Shown: positions 41,901 through 52,900, numbered from the stretch's first letter. The stretch: DNA of 64,000 nucleotides from Ligustrum vulgare (GCA_963555705.1 OY743183.1:27811932-27875931); one strand, 5' to 3'. Made by a program: numbers and translations. The notes: generated from the letters alone by a model not told the origin.

Positions 41901-42027
41901 TTCCACTCCCCCCTGGTCTTCCTGCTCCTCAAGGGCTGGCGCCTCGTTTCCAGGAAGTGAAATTTTGCCTTCCGCAGGATTCGAACCGTGTACCTAGGGG
42001 TTTAGTACAATGATTCTTAGAATCCAT
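41853..42027 (-). mobile_element. Single arm of the palindromic tRNA-unit element
   Basis: It begins tgtagcgtacccgg (compare tgtaacgacccgg at 31503). It shares with the larger copy ctcatggtctttccactccccc, cctcaagggctg, cctcgtttcc, ttttgccttccgcaggattcgaacc (inverse B box), gtacctaggggtttagtaca and atgattcttagaatcc. It stops there, before the A-box half. It lies in the RT region of the copia element. No second arm and no target duplication, so it is either truncated or a monomeric form. Confidence 0.8.
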
Positions 42028-42689
42028 GAGTCTATATGTGTAATCATGAACTCTTTCATGTTCTACTTTTACTCCATTTTCCTCTCTTAGATGAACTGTT
42101 TCTCTAAGATATTGACGAAATTCGAGATAGACTTTCTTTCTCGATAAAAATGTAGAAATAATATCTAACCATCTTTTGGATATTCCACAAATATATATAT
42201 TGGACTAAGGTTATAGCTTATCCAAATTTGGTATACTTCTAATAAGTATTCAAGTCTTAAATCTTAAATATATATATTGGACTAAGGTTATTGCTTTTTC
42301 CCATTAGTCTTGCACAGCGACCTGTTTCTACTCGAAAAACATATATTATCTATCCAATTCCGACATGACTGACTGGAGTGCACTTTTATTTGGCTTGAAT
42401 ATTTAACTTTCTGTCAAGCCTGCTATGACTCCGATTGTCGAGAGTCCGGAACACATCAATTACTCCCACTGTTTTACTTGAAAAAATGACCCTCAACATT
42501 AATCTCGTAGAATCATGTTAGATTCACAGTGGGCTAGGACCCCGTTTGTTCTATTTGAACCTTGAGTGGCCCAACAAGCCCTAATAAAGCATCAAGGTAG
42601 ATATTCTTATCAATCACATCTCCATGTAACTCCTAGATTATCAAGTAGACAACTCTTTGTCGCACACATCTTATGTGTTTACTTGACTG

Positions 42690-43105
42690 TGCATCCAAAA
42701 CCTCATCTCTTTGAGTGACTCAACAAAAGATAGATTTCGGTTAAATTCTACCCATTGTTCAGAAACATCTTATGTTTCATAATGACAAACGCACCTTCCC
42801 ACTCACAGCCTTGAGTAACTCAATAAGCCGCACCAAGGACAGATTCTAGTTTATTCACTATAACAACGGAATGCACTTTGTATTAACTAATTAATATGAA
42901 TTTAATAAATTGCTTCCAAAATTATATTCCTTTTTATTGACTCAATAAAGGATGTGGTTTTGGTTAAGTCCGACCCATTGTTTAGAAGTATCTGATACTA
43001 TATAATGAGAAACATATCTACCAACGAGTAGCCTTGAGTGACTCAACAAGCTGATATTGATAGCAAATTCTAGTTTTTCATTATAACAATGGAAAGCATA
43101 TGGCT
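42690..43105. repeat. Tandem duplication, step about 238 bp
   Basis: The phrases gactcaacaaaagatag ... taccca/ttgttcagaa and gccttgagtaactcaataagcc ... ttcactataacaacgga recur about 238 bp later (gactcaataaaggatg ..., gccttgagtgactcaacaagc ..., cattataacaatgga). Further left, an aaatatatatattggactaaggttat unit is repeated at 42188 and 42267. No coding function was seen in 42028-43650. Confidence 0.65.
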
Positions 43106-43654
43106 TAATATAATTTTAAGTGCGGATTTTGGTCTCATCATTCCTATGTATATTAACTAACATCCACCTTGCAATTAATAATACATATAATAATATTGTG
43201 GATGATTATGGACAATATCTATCTAGTCTTCTTGAGCCATGAAGAAGACTAGTCGGTCAAATCCTAGGGGACATTGCATTCGATCATTGAATGCTAAATG
43301 AAATCATCTTCATCTGCTGCTGCAACCTGTATCCTATACTAGTTGTTTTCTTGTGGCCAGATGCAATCTGTATCATATACTAGTTGGCACGCAGGCCTGT
43401 ATCAAATGGACACGCAGGCCTACATCTATAAACTAGAGCTCCCAGACCCAAATGAATTAAATAATAAGTACACATGCCCAATTAAATAATAATAGACTCG
43501 CAGACCCAACCAACAAAAGCAAAATAAATTAACCATCCAACCAATCACATAGGTCGAGTCCATAACCATCCACTAAATACACATTCATCATATAAATGTA
43601 TAAAAATATAATATCTAATATTATATAAAAAAATTCTAAATTATTTTAGATAAA

Positions 43655-44190
43655 ACGAATCGGAACAATAATTAATTAATCTAATTAATTAATTCAAATA
43701 AATTAGCAGGTCATATTTAATTAAAATCATATTTTAATCAAATACCGAATTAGAGTTCAACTCTAATTTCAAAAGAGGAAAATTAAATTAACATCTTAAT
43801 TTAGGATAAAACTCCTAAAATAAAATAAAATCCAATTTAGTAATTAATTAATCAATTAATTTAATTGACGAGTTTATTTAATTAAAATCAAATTTTAATT
43901 AAATACTAAATTAGAGTTCAACTCCAATTTCAAGATTACATGGCTAATTGAATTTATGATCAAATCCTAAATAATATTTAATTAATAATTAATTAATCGA
44001 ATTAACTAATTATTAATTCGAATTTAATTAAAATCAAATTTTAATCAAGCACCAAATTAGAGTCCAAACTCTAATTCTAATATTAGAGCAAATTGAATTA
44101 ACATTTTAATTTACGATAAAACTCCAAAATAAAATAAAATTCAATTTGGGGTCAAAGTTATACATTTTGTTAAAATCTAATTTTAACAAT
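43655..44190. repeat. 150-160 bp tandem repeat, three copies
   Basis: tttaattaaaatca(t/a)attttaat recurs at about 43716, 43877 and 44023. Each time it is followed by aaattagagt(t/c)caa(c/a)tctaattt and an aaataaaataaaat(c/t)caattt tail. It lies in the leader of the minus-strand copia, between the GC-rich module and gag position. Confidence 0.75.
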
Positions 44191-44339
44191 AATTTGAAAG
44201 TCGTGAATTTTAAAATATAGTATTAAATGGGTCAGAATTAAAATTCTGGTCAAGATTGAAAATTAGGTCAAACTCTTTTAAAATCAAATTTTAAGCATTT
44301 TTCAAAATTGCATATGGGCCCCTACAATTTCTAAAATTG

Positions 44340-44720
44340 CATTGAGGCCCCCACCCACAAATTACTCCCAACCGTTTGAAACCCTAGAGCTCTCCATATC
44401 CCTTATGCCAACCAGCGGTGTCACCCTTATTGTGATGTGCTGTTGCTGTCAAACAGTGGTGGCAACTGATGGACGTGTGGCAGCGCCTCTGAGAAGCTGT
44501 TGCAGCTACGACCTCCCTTCCACAACAGTGTTGAACGCTATTATAGAGGCTGCTGGCGAGAGCCGCCGCGCGATGCAGCGACAATCGTTGTTGCATCGAG
44601 CAGCGACACCAGTTGCCGCTGCTAGCGCTCTCTTCGTGCACCAGATGCAGTGACACATAGTGTTGCCCTCGTAGGAGGCGGCTACTGCCAGGTCACCACC
44701 AGTGCAGTGCTGTTCCGACT
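44340..44720 (-). other. GC-rich module in the copia leader
   Basis: An abrupt GC-rich block in otherwise AT-rich DNA, near the 5' LTR of the minus-strand copia. Open frames on both strands (for example 44342-44653 on plus, 44384-44656 on minus) are rich in Ala, Cys, Ser and Arg and look like composition artefacts. A comparable block occurs at the same place in the copia at 49673-55906. Confidence 0.5.
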
Positions 44721-44872
44721 TCAATTTTCTACCAAAATTAAATTTTCTGCTCTAAATCAAATTTAGAACAAGAAAAAAAATATTTTTCTCGAAAGCTAGA
44801 AACATGAAAAATTTAAATCAATCACGTTGAATCCATCAAAGAATTAACAAACTCTAACAAGTAACAAGACAT

Positions 44873-44884
44873 GTTCTGATACCA
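44873..44884 (-). promoter_or_regulatory. tRNA-Met type primer binding site
   Basis: Minus-strand TGGTATCAGAAC, one base from the LTR end at 44886. This fixes the orientation of the element. Confidence 0.88.
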
Positions 44885-44885
44885 C

Positions 44886-45356
44886 TGCAAGGTTTCAGAT
44901 CATTCGTGCACAAGGAAAATTAAACAGACACGAAACCATAGTCCGAAACAACCTTGCACTTAGATAGAATTTGTAATTAGAATGTACCTTTGGTGAATCT
45001 CATGAATCTGAAATCTGTAAAAGGAGGTACCATCTTGTCAGCACCAGCTGTCCAATTGTCTAGCCTCTAACAGAAATCCACACAGCGAGTTGAATCTTGA
45101 ACTCCATCAATTTCCAACTATTGGAATGAATTTGAGAGAATTGATTTTTTCTGTTTGTACTAGTAAGAGAAAAACCTAATGTTAGAAAAACGACTATGTC
45201 TGTTTCTCTACAATAGTGCACATATTAATATATGCACCTCAAAACCCTAAGCCTATTCACAATAGGGTCATTAACGGGTCTTGATTAATTAATCATATTA
45301 ATTAATCTAATTGTAAAGTTCGGCCCAACAATTGTACTTGTACATTAATTCTAACA
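44886..45356 (-). repeat. 5' LTR of the minus-strand copia
   Basis: 471 bp, collinear with 39182-39651 along its whole length. Confidence 0.85.
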
Positions 45357-46415
45357 ATCGTCTTTTGACTCTTACCAACCGGAATCTACCATCACTTCAT
45401 TATTTAAATTTGAAAACTTTAATTTAGAGAACCAGTATCAAACAGAAACAAAAACAGAATTGAATTGTTTGGTTTGGTTTCAGTTCGATTCTTCTATTTG
45501 AAAAAGAACCGACCATCAATTCTTGACTCAATTCGATTTCTTGGGAACAAGAATCATATAAAACCATACCTAACCCAAACTAAATATATAATAAAATTTA
45601 ATTGAATTAAAATAAAGCATGCTCAAGCAATTAATTAATACTTGTGGGGATATTAAAACATTTTATCATTGTAATTCCAACTATGTTTAGCAAGTAACAG
45701 CACAAAATCAAATTAATCTAAATTGATTCTTGTTCAAGTACCTAATTTTGTAATTTATGATTTTCTCTTTTATATATTCACTTAGCTAAAATTAAAATAG
45801 CATATTTCACCAAATAATTAAGACTACCCGTAGTGTATATATAATATTAAATGGAATTGAGGTACTCAAAATGTACCTAAAGTTTTTCTTCATTATTTAT
45901 ATTTTAATTTCATATCATTTAATCCTAAAAGATATAATTCATACATGAGAGGTTATGTTAGTTGAGTAGAATAAAATCCGAATATTTGATAGATGAAGAG
46001 TCAGGAAGACAATACAATACAATATGACAATACAATTAAAATTTCCAACTATAGCCTTTGGTTTAAAATAAAATTTGGCAACAGTAACAAAAGTATTAAA
46101 AAAATTATTAGTTGACAGACTAGTGTCAGGCGAAGTTTCTGTAGCAAGGAGCTATTATAATTCCGTTAACAAAATCACCCTTTCTTATTATTTTTTATTA
46201 CAAAAATCACCTGACTGTAGCAACATTGTAAAATTAAAAACCACAAACTTGCAAGGTCATTTTCGGTACCTTTGACATATTGAAGCATTTCAGATTGCGG
46301 TTGCTGGTTCAGTAACTTTGTCTCCCATTTCCTCAATCGTGGACCCCACCAAATAGTACCCTTGACATGACAAAAAACTCGTTAAACAGAAAATCAAACA
46401 GGCGCAAACAATCGA
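45357..46415. other. hAT-like tail and uncharacterised AT-rich DNA
   Basis: 45357-45580 carries aaaccaaacc-type and gaaccgaccatc words. These could be the right part of the hAT-like element starting at 38662, split by the copia insertion. 45581-46415 has no gene or transposon ends. Confidence 0.3.
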
Positions 46416-46419
46416 GCCT

Positions 46420-47268
46420 AAGGTGGCGTTCTGTTTGTATTTTATTTTGTATTTTCATTTTCGAAATTGTTTTGTGTTTTGTGTTTTCATTTTTGTTTTC
46501 AAATTTGCTGAAAACGCGTTTGGTTTGTCATTTCTGAAAACTGTTTTTGAAAATGAAAACCTGGAAAACACGTTCTGTTTGAAATTTTGCAGAACACTAT
46601 TTAAACTATTTTTAATTAATTTGCTTGCAGAATACTACTAACTCCAACTTAAATTTCCTTTCACAATACACTAAAAATATGGTTACATGCAACACACTAA
46701 TGTGAGCATTAAGAGTCTATATTAACACAGCTTGGTAAGGTTCGGGACTTGAGAAAGCTCTACTTCTATTAAAATCCAGAAAATGCAAGTTCTTTCAAAA
46801 CCATCAGAGTCCATTTATCATTACATTTTTGAAATATAACAACAAGAATTCTTATTTAATTTTTTTTTTTGTAATGTTGATATTGAATTAAATAAACTTT
46901 ATTTAAACTAAGTTCCAAGTTAGGATAATTCTCAAAAAAAAAAAAAAATCTTTATTTAGGCTTAGTTCCAAGTTAGGATAATTCTAAATAAAAAAATAAA
47001 AACTTTATATTAAGCTTAGTTCTAAGTTAAGATAATTCTAAAAAAAAAAAAAATTCCCAAAACGCGTTTTCCGCGTTTTGGACATTTTTTGTCGAAATAC
47101 ACACAAAACGCCCAAAACGATGTTTCGGGCGTTTTCCGTTTTGTGTACAAATTTTTTTTTTTGTTTTCCAAAATGCGTTTTCGAAAATGGTAAAGAGAAC
47201 ACGTTTTTAGCGTTTTCGAAAATAAAAACAGAAAACGACCTCAAAACAGCAAAGAGAACAGGGGCTAA
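46420..47268. mobile_element. Non-autonomous DNA transposon (MITE) with inverted ends
   Basis: The left end ggtggcgttctgtttgtatt and the right end, inverted (gcccctgttctctttgctg), are similar. Both are followed inward by ttttcattttcgaaaa and aaaacgcgtttt words in opposite orientation. The flanking taa at both sides would fit a 3-bp PIF/Harbinger duplication. No transposase. Inner frames are composition artefacts of repeated ttttcg/cgaaaa words. Confidence 0.55.
46897..47055 (+). repeat. 53-bp tandem repeat, three units
   Basis: Units start at 46897, 46950 and 47003, an exact 53-bp step. Each reads cttta(t)tt..., cttagttccaagttaggataattct and an A-rich tail. It sits inside the MITE. Confidence 0.88.
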
Positions 47269-47755
47269 TATTTTATTTTTGGACTTAAGATTTTTTTTTA
47301 TCTTGTTTGGACGTTGTTAATTTGACTTGTTAATTAAGGGTGGGTCTAGATTGTTAATCACAAATCCCATCTTCGATTCGGAATTACTTTTTCATTCTCA
47401 TCCCCATTTTCGTTAGTGATTCCTTGTCTCATTCGAATTGGGGTACCCATCAGATTTGGGGATTTTACACCTCAATATTAATAATTTTAACTGATTAAAG
47501 ATTCATCGTTCCCAGACTTTTAAAAAAGTAGATCAATTTACACTTCATTAATAATTTGTCACAGCTTTCTAGGGTCATAAACGCTGAAAAAAAGCCATCA
47601 ATCACCTCGTCATGACCCTGGTAAATGGTAATCAGTTAGACCAGACTAGGAGGACTATGGTTTCAATTTCCAATGACACTATGAAAAAGATTTCTACTCT
47701 CAACAATTCTCTCTCTAGGTTATTCTGACTTCACTCCTGTTCTTTAAAGCAAATT
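47269..47755. other. Gap with an hAT-style fragment
   Basis: attctcatccccattttcg (47394) and ggggtacccatcagatttgg (47440) resemble hAT subterminal sequence. The rest is unremarkable AT-rich DNA. Confidence 0.3.
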
Positions 47756-48255
47756 ATTACAAAAAATTTTCTTTGTTAAAAATTTTGTACTTTAAAATTT
47801 TTTTTTTTAAATTTTTTTGAGATAAATTAAACTCTGGTTGTTAAAAATTTTTGTTTAAAAACATGTTTTTTTATATTTTCTAGAAAAAGCCTTTATTTGT
47901 TAAATTTTTGTTTGTTTAAAAATATATTTTTTATGTTATTTAGGTAAAATGTGTGGTTGAGAAGTGGAGAGAGAAAATATTTGTGGTTAAAAGGTAATTT
48001 GGGGAATTGTGTGATAAAAAACAAGTTTAAAAACTAGTTTGTCAAACATAGGCAAAATGGTGGTTGAAGAATGGAGAGAGAAAATGTGTGTGGTTAAAAA
48101 GTAATTTGAAGAATTGTGTAAGAAAAAATATGTTTAAAAACATGTTTGTCAAACACAACCTTATATGGTTAAAAAATAGAGAGAAAATTTGTATGATTAA
48201 AAAGTGATTTTAAAATTATATTATTTAAAAATATGAATCATTTCCGAAACAAAGG
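47756..48255 (+). repeat. AT-rich MITE family, two to three direct copies
   Basis: ggagagagaaaat(a/g)t(t/g)tgtggtta followed by aaa(a/g)gtaattt(g)g(g/a)(g/a)gaattgtgt and acatgtttgtcaaacac occurs at about 47965 and 48070. A partial copy follows at 48165. Confidence 0.65.
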
Positions 48256-48479
48256 CTAAATCAATTAAAAATAATACAAAATCATTTTTTACTATAATGT
48301 GCAACTGAACTTATCAGGGATGTTGCTCTTGACTGATTGACCTGGGTGCCAAGTTCGATTTTGCTCAGGGGATTTGTTTGAGCCTAACCTTCCAGCAAGC
48401 TTTTCAATTATTTTAGACAAAATTTAATTAAAAAAGGTAAAATATACATAAAAACAAGAAAATAATAAACTAAAGCATT

Positions 48480-48900
48480 GTTCGATAATATTGTAGTAAT
48501 TATAAATTGACCTCTGATTGGCTAAGTCATTACTTTCTATTTGATAAAAATGTTAAAAAAACAAAAAAAAAAACTCAATTCCCCAAAGCACTTTTTATCT
48601 ACACATATTTTTTCTCTCAATTTTTCAACTACAAATTTTATCTAGGAAAAAATAGAAACATGCTTTTAAACACAAAAAAATGTAAACAAACCCAAATTAC
48701 TTTTTTAACTACACATATTTTCTCTCTCCACTTTTCAACAACACATTTTGCCTAGAAAATACAAATAAACAAATTTATAATTTATTCCTTCCGTCGAATA
48801 AAACACATTTATTTATATTTTGAAGATAAAATTTGTGATTGAAAAATGAAAAGAGAAAATGTGTGTAATTAAAAAAGGTTTGGGAAAATAATATTAGACT
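48480..48900 (-). repeat. AT-rich MITE family, inverted copies
   Basis: ctacacatattttttctctcaatttttcaactacaa (48598) and ctacacatattttctctctccacttttcaacaacaca (48710) are the reverse complement of the copies at 47965-48170. A direct copy follows at 48820-48890. The block at 48256-48479 between the two orientations has no known feature. Nothing was seen in 48901-49365. Confidence 0.62.
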
Positions 48901-49365
48901 ATGTTCGGCTGGACAATGTTGCCCATTTTAAACAATTATACGATTTTTCAAATCACCTTTTAAAAAATGAGGATAAGGAATTGGCTCCAGAAATCTAACT
49001 ATGCTACAGAAATATAATAGTGAACCGAAAATGGTATACCTGCTTACATTGTTTTACCATTACATGAATGTCAAAATCAACTATCCACAAAATTTCGATG
49101 CAACTTTCGATGCAGGAATTAGATTCATCAAGACTTTTTCCATATCTCTACTGTTATGCAAATGTGAAAAGAATGCAAGAAAAGTAACAGATAAAAAAAA
49201 TAGAAGAAATTAGAAAGGTCTTGACGAGACCGTATGATGCTCCATTGTATTGAAAGGAGAAAGCTTTGATGAAAACAAAAACCGAGAAGAGGAAAAGCAG
49301 GATACCATTGCTGGAAAAAGTTACCAATAATTCACACACAAATGACTCTGTTTTTAATTTTTTTT

Positions 49366-49505
49366 TATGTAATAAATAAAGAATATGATGTTTTTGAGTT
49401 AAAATACGTGATTAAAAAGTAATTTTGAAAAATATTTATATTTTAAAATTGTTTTTAAAAAATATATTATTTATAATTTTTTTTATAAACAGTTTTCCAA
49501 AAGAG
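49366..49505 (+). repeat. AT-rich MITE family fragment
   Basis: aaatacgtgattaaaaagtaattttgaaaaa, atatattatttataatttttt and ataaacagttttccaaaag are shared words. Confidence 0.5.
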
Positions 49506-49672
49506 GCGAAAAAAAATATATATAGAGAGAGAGAAAAAAATTTATGTCATAACAAATTCAGGAAGCAGCTGTAGTCTATGGATGCAGGGGTATAGGCGTA
49601 CAGATGTATTTTTCCATGGTTGCCATAATGAAATATCGCCGGTAAATGGGACGGCGGCGGTGGAAATCGGGT

Positions 49673-50122
49673 TGTAAGGATTTTAACTGAACATGCGGGC
49701 TTATATGCGAATTATTTTGTATTGAATAAAAGATTATAAAATTTGTTTAAGCCCATTTAAAGTGATCTAATAAGGATTTGGTATATCGGACTTTTATGCA
49801 TCTAATTAATGTATGAGTTTTTATGTATAGATACCAGACATTTATCTAATTTCATGATGGACCGAATTAGGTTAACAGACAATTCAGTAAATAAAGTCGG
49901 TTATGGTCCTTGAATCATGCGTATTGTTCATTATGTTTGACATCCCATCATTAGAGAGAAAATAAGGACTACGTATTGATTTTGAAAATCCAATCGTCGA
50001 ATCGTTCATCGTGAACCATATCTGATTAAGGTACGCTTCCGCTTCAATCATTTAATTCTTGATGATTAAGCATGATGATTTGGATCATAAATAAATAATT
50101 ATCTGTGATAAATTTTTTAACA
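49673..50122 (+). repeat. 5' LTR
   Basis: 450 bp, TGTAAGGATT...TTTTAACA. Pairs with 55455-55906. Confidence 0.92.
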
Positions 50123-50124
50123 AA

Positions 50125-50137
50125 TGGTATTAGAATC
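50125..50137 (+). promoter_or_regulatory. tRNA-Met type primer binding site (diverged)
   Basis: tggtattagaatc, two bases after the LTR; the consensus would be tggtatcagag. Confidence 0.75.
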
Positions 50138-50599
50138 ACTCATCACGTTGGATTATCAGATCTATATTTAATACTACGGTATGATTCTGGAAATTCAAGT
50201 TTTAATTAAGAGTGTGATATATGCATATTTAAATCTGGGTTTGAAACGTATGTTTACTGCCTCTGTATATGAGAATTTGGATTTTTGAATTTGGATTTTG
50301 AAGCTCGAAAATCAATATCAGTATGTATCATGTACATAAAATCTGTAAATTTGCTTTGGTTTTGAGTTACTGTGAAAATCGAGTTGGGTATGTATTATGA
50401 TTCGGTTGGTGGTGAACATGGTTTCGAAATTGAATATTTGGATCTGTAAATTTATTTTTCAAATCTGATTTTGAAATCCATCATTGCTGTATGTATGAAT
50501 ATGGATTTTGAAACCTGTGATAATGTATGGATTTATGTTGAAATCGAATTGGGATTGAGAATCTTTTGTTTGAGTGTGGTCGATTTTGGATGTTGAATG

Positions 50600-50835
50600 G
50601 TTTTGAGTTGGAGCCGTCATCGGGCTAGCCGCGCGGAGTCTGGACTTGACTGCGCGCGGTGGATTTGCAGCATTGCGAGCAGCGACGTTGTACATCTGGA
50701 ATGCAGCGCCGGTTGCAATCTCTGCTTATGGCGCCGCAAGAGCGTCGATGGCCGACGTTGGCCATAGGCCACGTTCCCGGGTTCATTGGCGGCGGTTGCT
50801 GGGGTTACAAACCCTAGCAGTTGCGATTCAGATTT
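50600..50835 (+). other. GC-rich module in the copia leader
   Basis: An abrupt GC-rich block (gggctagccgcgcggagtct, ttggcggcggttgctgggg, caaaccctagcag) between the primer site and gag. It has the same position and character as 44340-44720 in the other copia element. Frames here are not convincing genes. Confidence 0.5.
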
Positions 50836-50979
50836 TGGGGCAAGGGGCTACGTCGGAAATTTGAATTCTTCAGGGTGTGTTGTGCATTTTTGGATAATTT
50901 TGGTTATTTGCACATCAGGTCCTCCCTGTTTGTTATGTATTAATGTTTAAACCCTGAAGTTCTTGATTTTATAACTTCA

Positions 50980-51450
50980 GCCCCTAAAGTTACAAAATTA
51001 TTTAAGTTGGGTTTTCAAAAGTTCTGGATTTTATAATTTAGTCCTTAAAGTCTGAAATTTTTCAAAATTAGTCCATAAAGCTTGAAAATTCTCCAATTTG
51101 GTCCCTAAAGTTTGAAAATTTTCATTTTCAGTCCTTATAATTTGAAGATTTTCATTTTCAGTCCTTAAAAGTTTGAAAATTTTCTAATTCAGTCCCTAAA
51201 GTTTGGGAATTTTCTAAGTTGTCTCCTAAAGTTTGAAAATTTTCAAAAATCAACCTCTAAAGATTGAAGATTTTCTATTTTGGCTCCTAAAGTTTGATTT
51301 TCTTTCAAATTGAGACCTAAAATTTGGAATTCTCTTAATTTGGCCAATAAGGTTTTGGAAAAATTGTAATTGAGTCCTTCAAGCTTAAATTTTTTCATAA
51401 TTGGCCACCAAAAGTTTAAGAATATTGTAATTGACTCTCTGAACTCAAGG
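50980..51450 (+). repeat. 30-bp periodic array, about 16 degenerate units
   Basis: Unit starts resembling agtccctaaagtttgaaaat occur at 50980, 51010, 51041, 51071, 51101, 51131, 51161, 51192, 51222, 51252, 51282, 51312, 51342, 51372, 51403 and 51433. Steps are 29-31 bp, mostly exactly 30. Unit sequence drifts but the phase is kept. No long frame crosses it. Confidence 0.88.
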
Positions 51451-51659
51451 ATTGCTTTATTCTAAAGTTTTGAATTCCATAAATCAAATCCTAAAGTCAA
51501 AATATATGCAAATCAGTGATTTCAGTTTCAAATCTTGGTAGATCGGAATCTTTTAAGAGATATAATATTCGGAAGTAAGTTAGTTGAAGCAACCTCTCTG
51601 GTGGATATTAATTAACTTAGAATATTAGAAGGTATTTGTGTGTGTGTGTTATTCATTGC

Positions 51660-51955
51660 GGATGTTGATCGGCCCAAAAGAAGATCAATGTTTGGCTCGA
51701 ATTTCACATGCACTTGCGATGATGAAGGCGTGGTAATTATTTGGTTTAACGTGTGATCAATAAATCGGTCCAAAGAAAGGTTTATTGGTTAACATGTCTT
51801 ATTGCCAGTGCTTGATCACTACACTAAATCGGTCCAAAGAAAGGATCATTGCTTGACATGTCTTACTGTCAGTGTTTGATTACTACACCAAGAGTACCAC
51901 TTACAAGTCAATATTTCTGTCCAAAGACTAAATATTGATGTTGTGCTAGGTATCT
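51660..51955 (+). repeat. 64-bp tandem repeat in the copia leader
   Basis: taaatcggtccaaagaaagg starts at 51761 and 51825 (64-bp step), each followed by ttg(g/c)tt(a/g)acatgtctta and agtg(c/t)ttgat. Diverged units (gatcggcccaaaagaagatc at 51668, ctgtccaaagactaa near 51920) flank them. Confidence 0.78.
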
Positions 51956-52079
51956 TGTGATGGGCCCTACCATTATTTGAAAATATGATTTGCATAATAA
52001 GGTATTTATGTGAGCTATTTTTTTTAAGTGTTCTCTATCAGTTTCAGATTCTGCTAGTAGTATATCTACAAGCTCAAAT

Positions 52080-52900
52080 TCAATCCCTGTGTGTTCTGAA
52101 ACAACTTCAAGGATTGATCTTATTGTTCTTGGCTGCATGGATCTGGACCTTGCACTAAGGATTGAGCAACTTGCTCCTCTTACAGATGAAAGTTCATATA
52201 ATCAAAGGAGGAACTTTGAGAAGTGAGATTGCTCATGTCGCATAAGTCTAATGATCATTAAGCGCGGCATTTCGGAAGCCTTTAGTGGCACAGTATCTGA
52301 GGAGGTAAATGATGTCAATGAGTTCCTTGCCGAAATTAAGAAACGTTTTGCGAAAAAAAAAACGATAAGGCTGAAAGAAGCACGCTTATGCAAAGCTTGA
52401 TTTCAATAAAGTATAAAGGCAATGAGAAAATAAGGGAGTACATCATGTAAATGTCTCAAACTGCTTAAAAACTTAAGGCACTAAAACTCGAATTGTCTGA
52501 TGACTTGCTCGCGCATTTGGTATTGATAACTCTTCATGCACAATTCAGTCAATTTAAGGTCAGTTATAATTGTCAAAGGAGAAATGGACTCTCAATGAGC
52601 TCATTTCAAAGTGTGTAAGCTTCTTACACAATTCAGTTAATTTAAGGTCAGTTATAACTATCAAAACGAGAAATGAACTCTAAATGAGCTCTTTCTATTT
52701 TGTGTGCAAGAGGAAGAAAAGTTGAAGCAGGACAGAACTGAAAGTGTTCACTTGGAAAACACCTTTAAAGATAAGGGCAAGAAAACAAATAAAGAATATA
52801 AAGTTACTAAGGGTTCAGAACAAAAGAAACCACATAAAAATATTAAGGGTTGTTTCTTTTGCCATAAATCTGGACATTTAAAGAAATATCGTACATAGTA
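52080..52900 (+). pseudogene. copia gag with zinc knuckle (broken)
   Basis: Nucleocapsid precursor. IVLGCMDLDLALRIEQ near 52124-52170, then SLMIIKRGISEAFSG near 52235-52290 and EFLAEIKKRF near 52320-52350 follow the pattern of a common plant copia gag group. A stop replaces the Trp codon at 52225. An internal duplication of about 90 bp (acaattcagt(c/t)aatttaaggt at 52539 and 52630) repeats part of the domain. The knuckle CFFCHKSGHLKKY near 52855-52893 lacks its last Cys. Confidence 0.7.

Larger units (their letters stand above)
39182..45356 (-). mobile_element. Ty1/copia retrotransposon on the minus strand
   Basis: 6.2 kb. LTRs of 470 and 471 bp at 39182-39651 and 44886-45356 read TGTTAGAATTAATG...CTTGCA on the minus strand. 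The flanking duplication accgt (39177-39181) and atcgt (45357-45361) has one mismatch. A tRNA-Met type primer site and a purine tract lie at the proper ends for minus orientation. RT and RNase H remains are recognisable. The leader contains tandem repeats and a GC-rich module. The LTRs are roughly 88-90% identical by eye, hence old. Confidence 0.85.

Noticed and set aside
44342..44656. Open frames of about 90-100 codons on both strands of a GC-rich block
   Set aside because: Overlapping open frames on both strands reflect few A/T-rich stops in a GC-rich block. No domain, no start context, Cys/Ala/Ser-rich without pattern.
38662..45580. A single hAT element split by the minus-strand copia
   Set aside because: Left and right sides share only loose word style and no 8-bp duplication could be matched, so it is kept as low-confidence hAT-like pieces.
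47038..47320. Frames of 68 and 80 codons rich in Phe, Lys and Glu
   Set aside because: Built from repeated ttttcg/cgaaaa words of a MITE; open on both strands and without domain.
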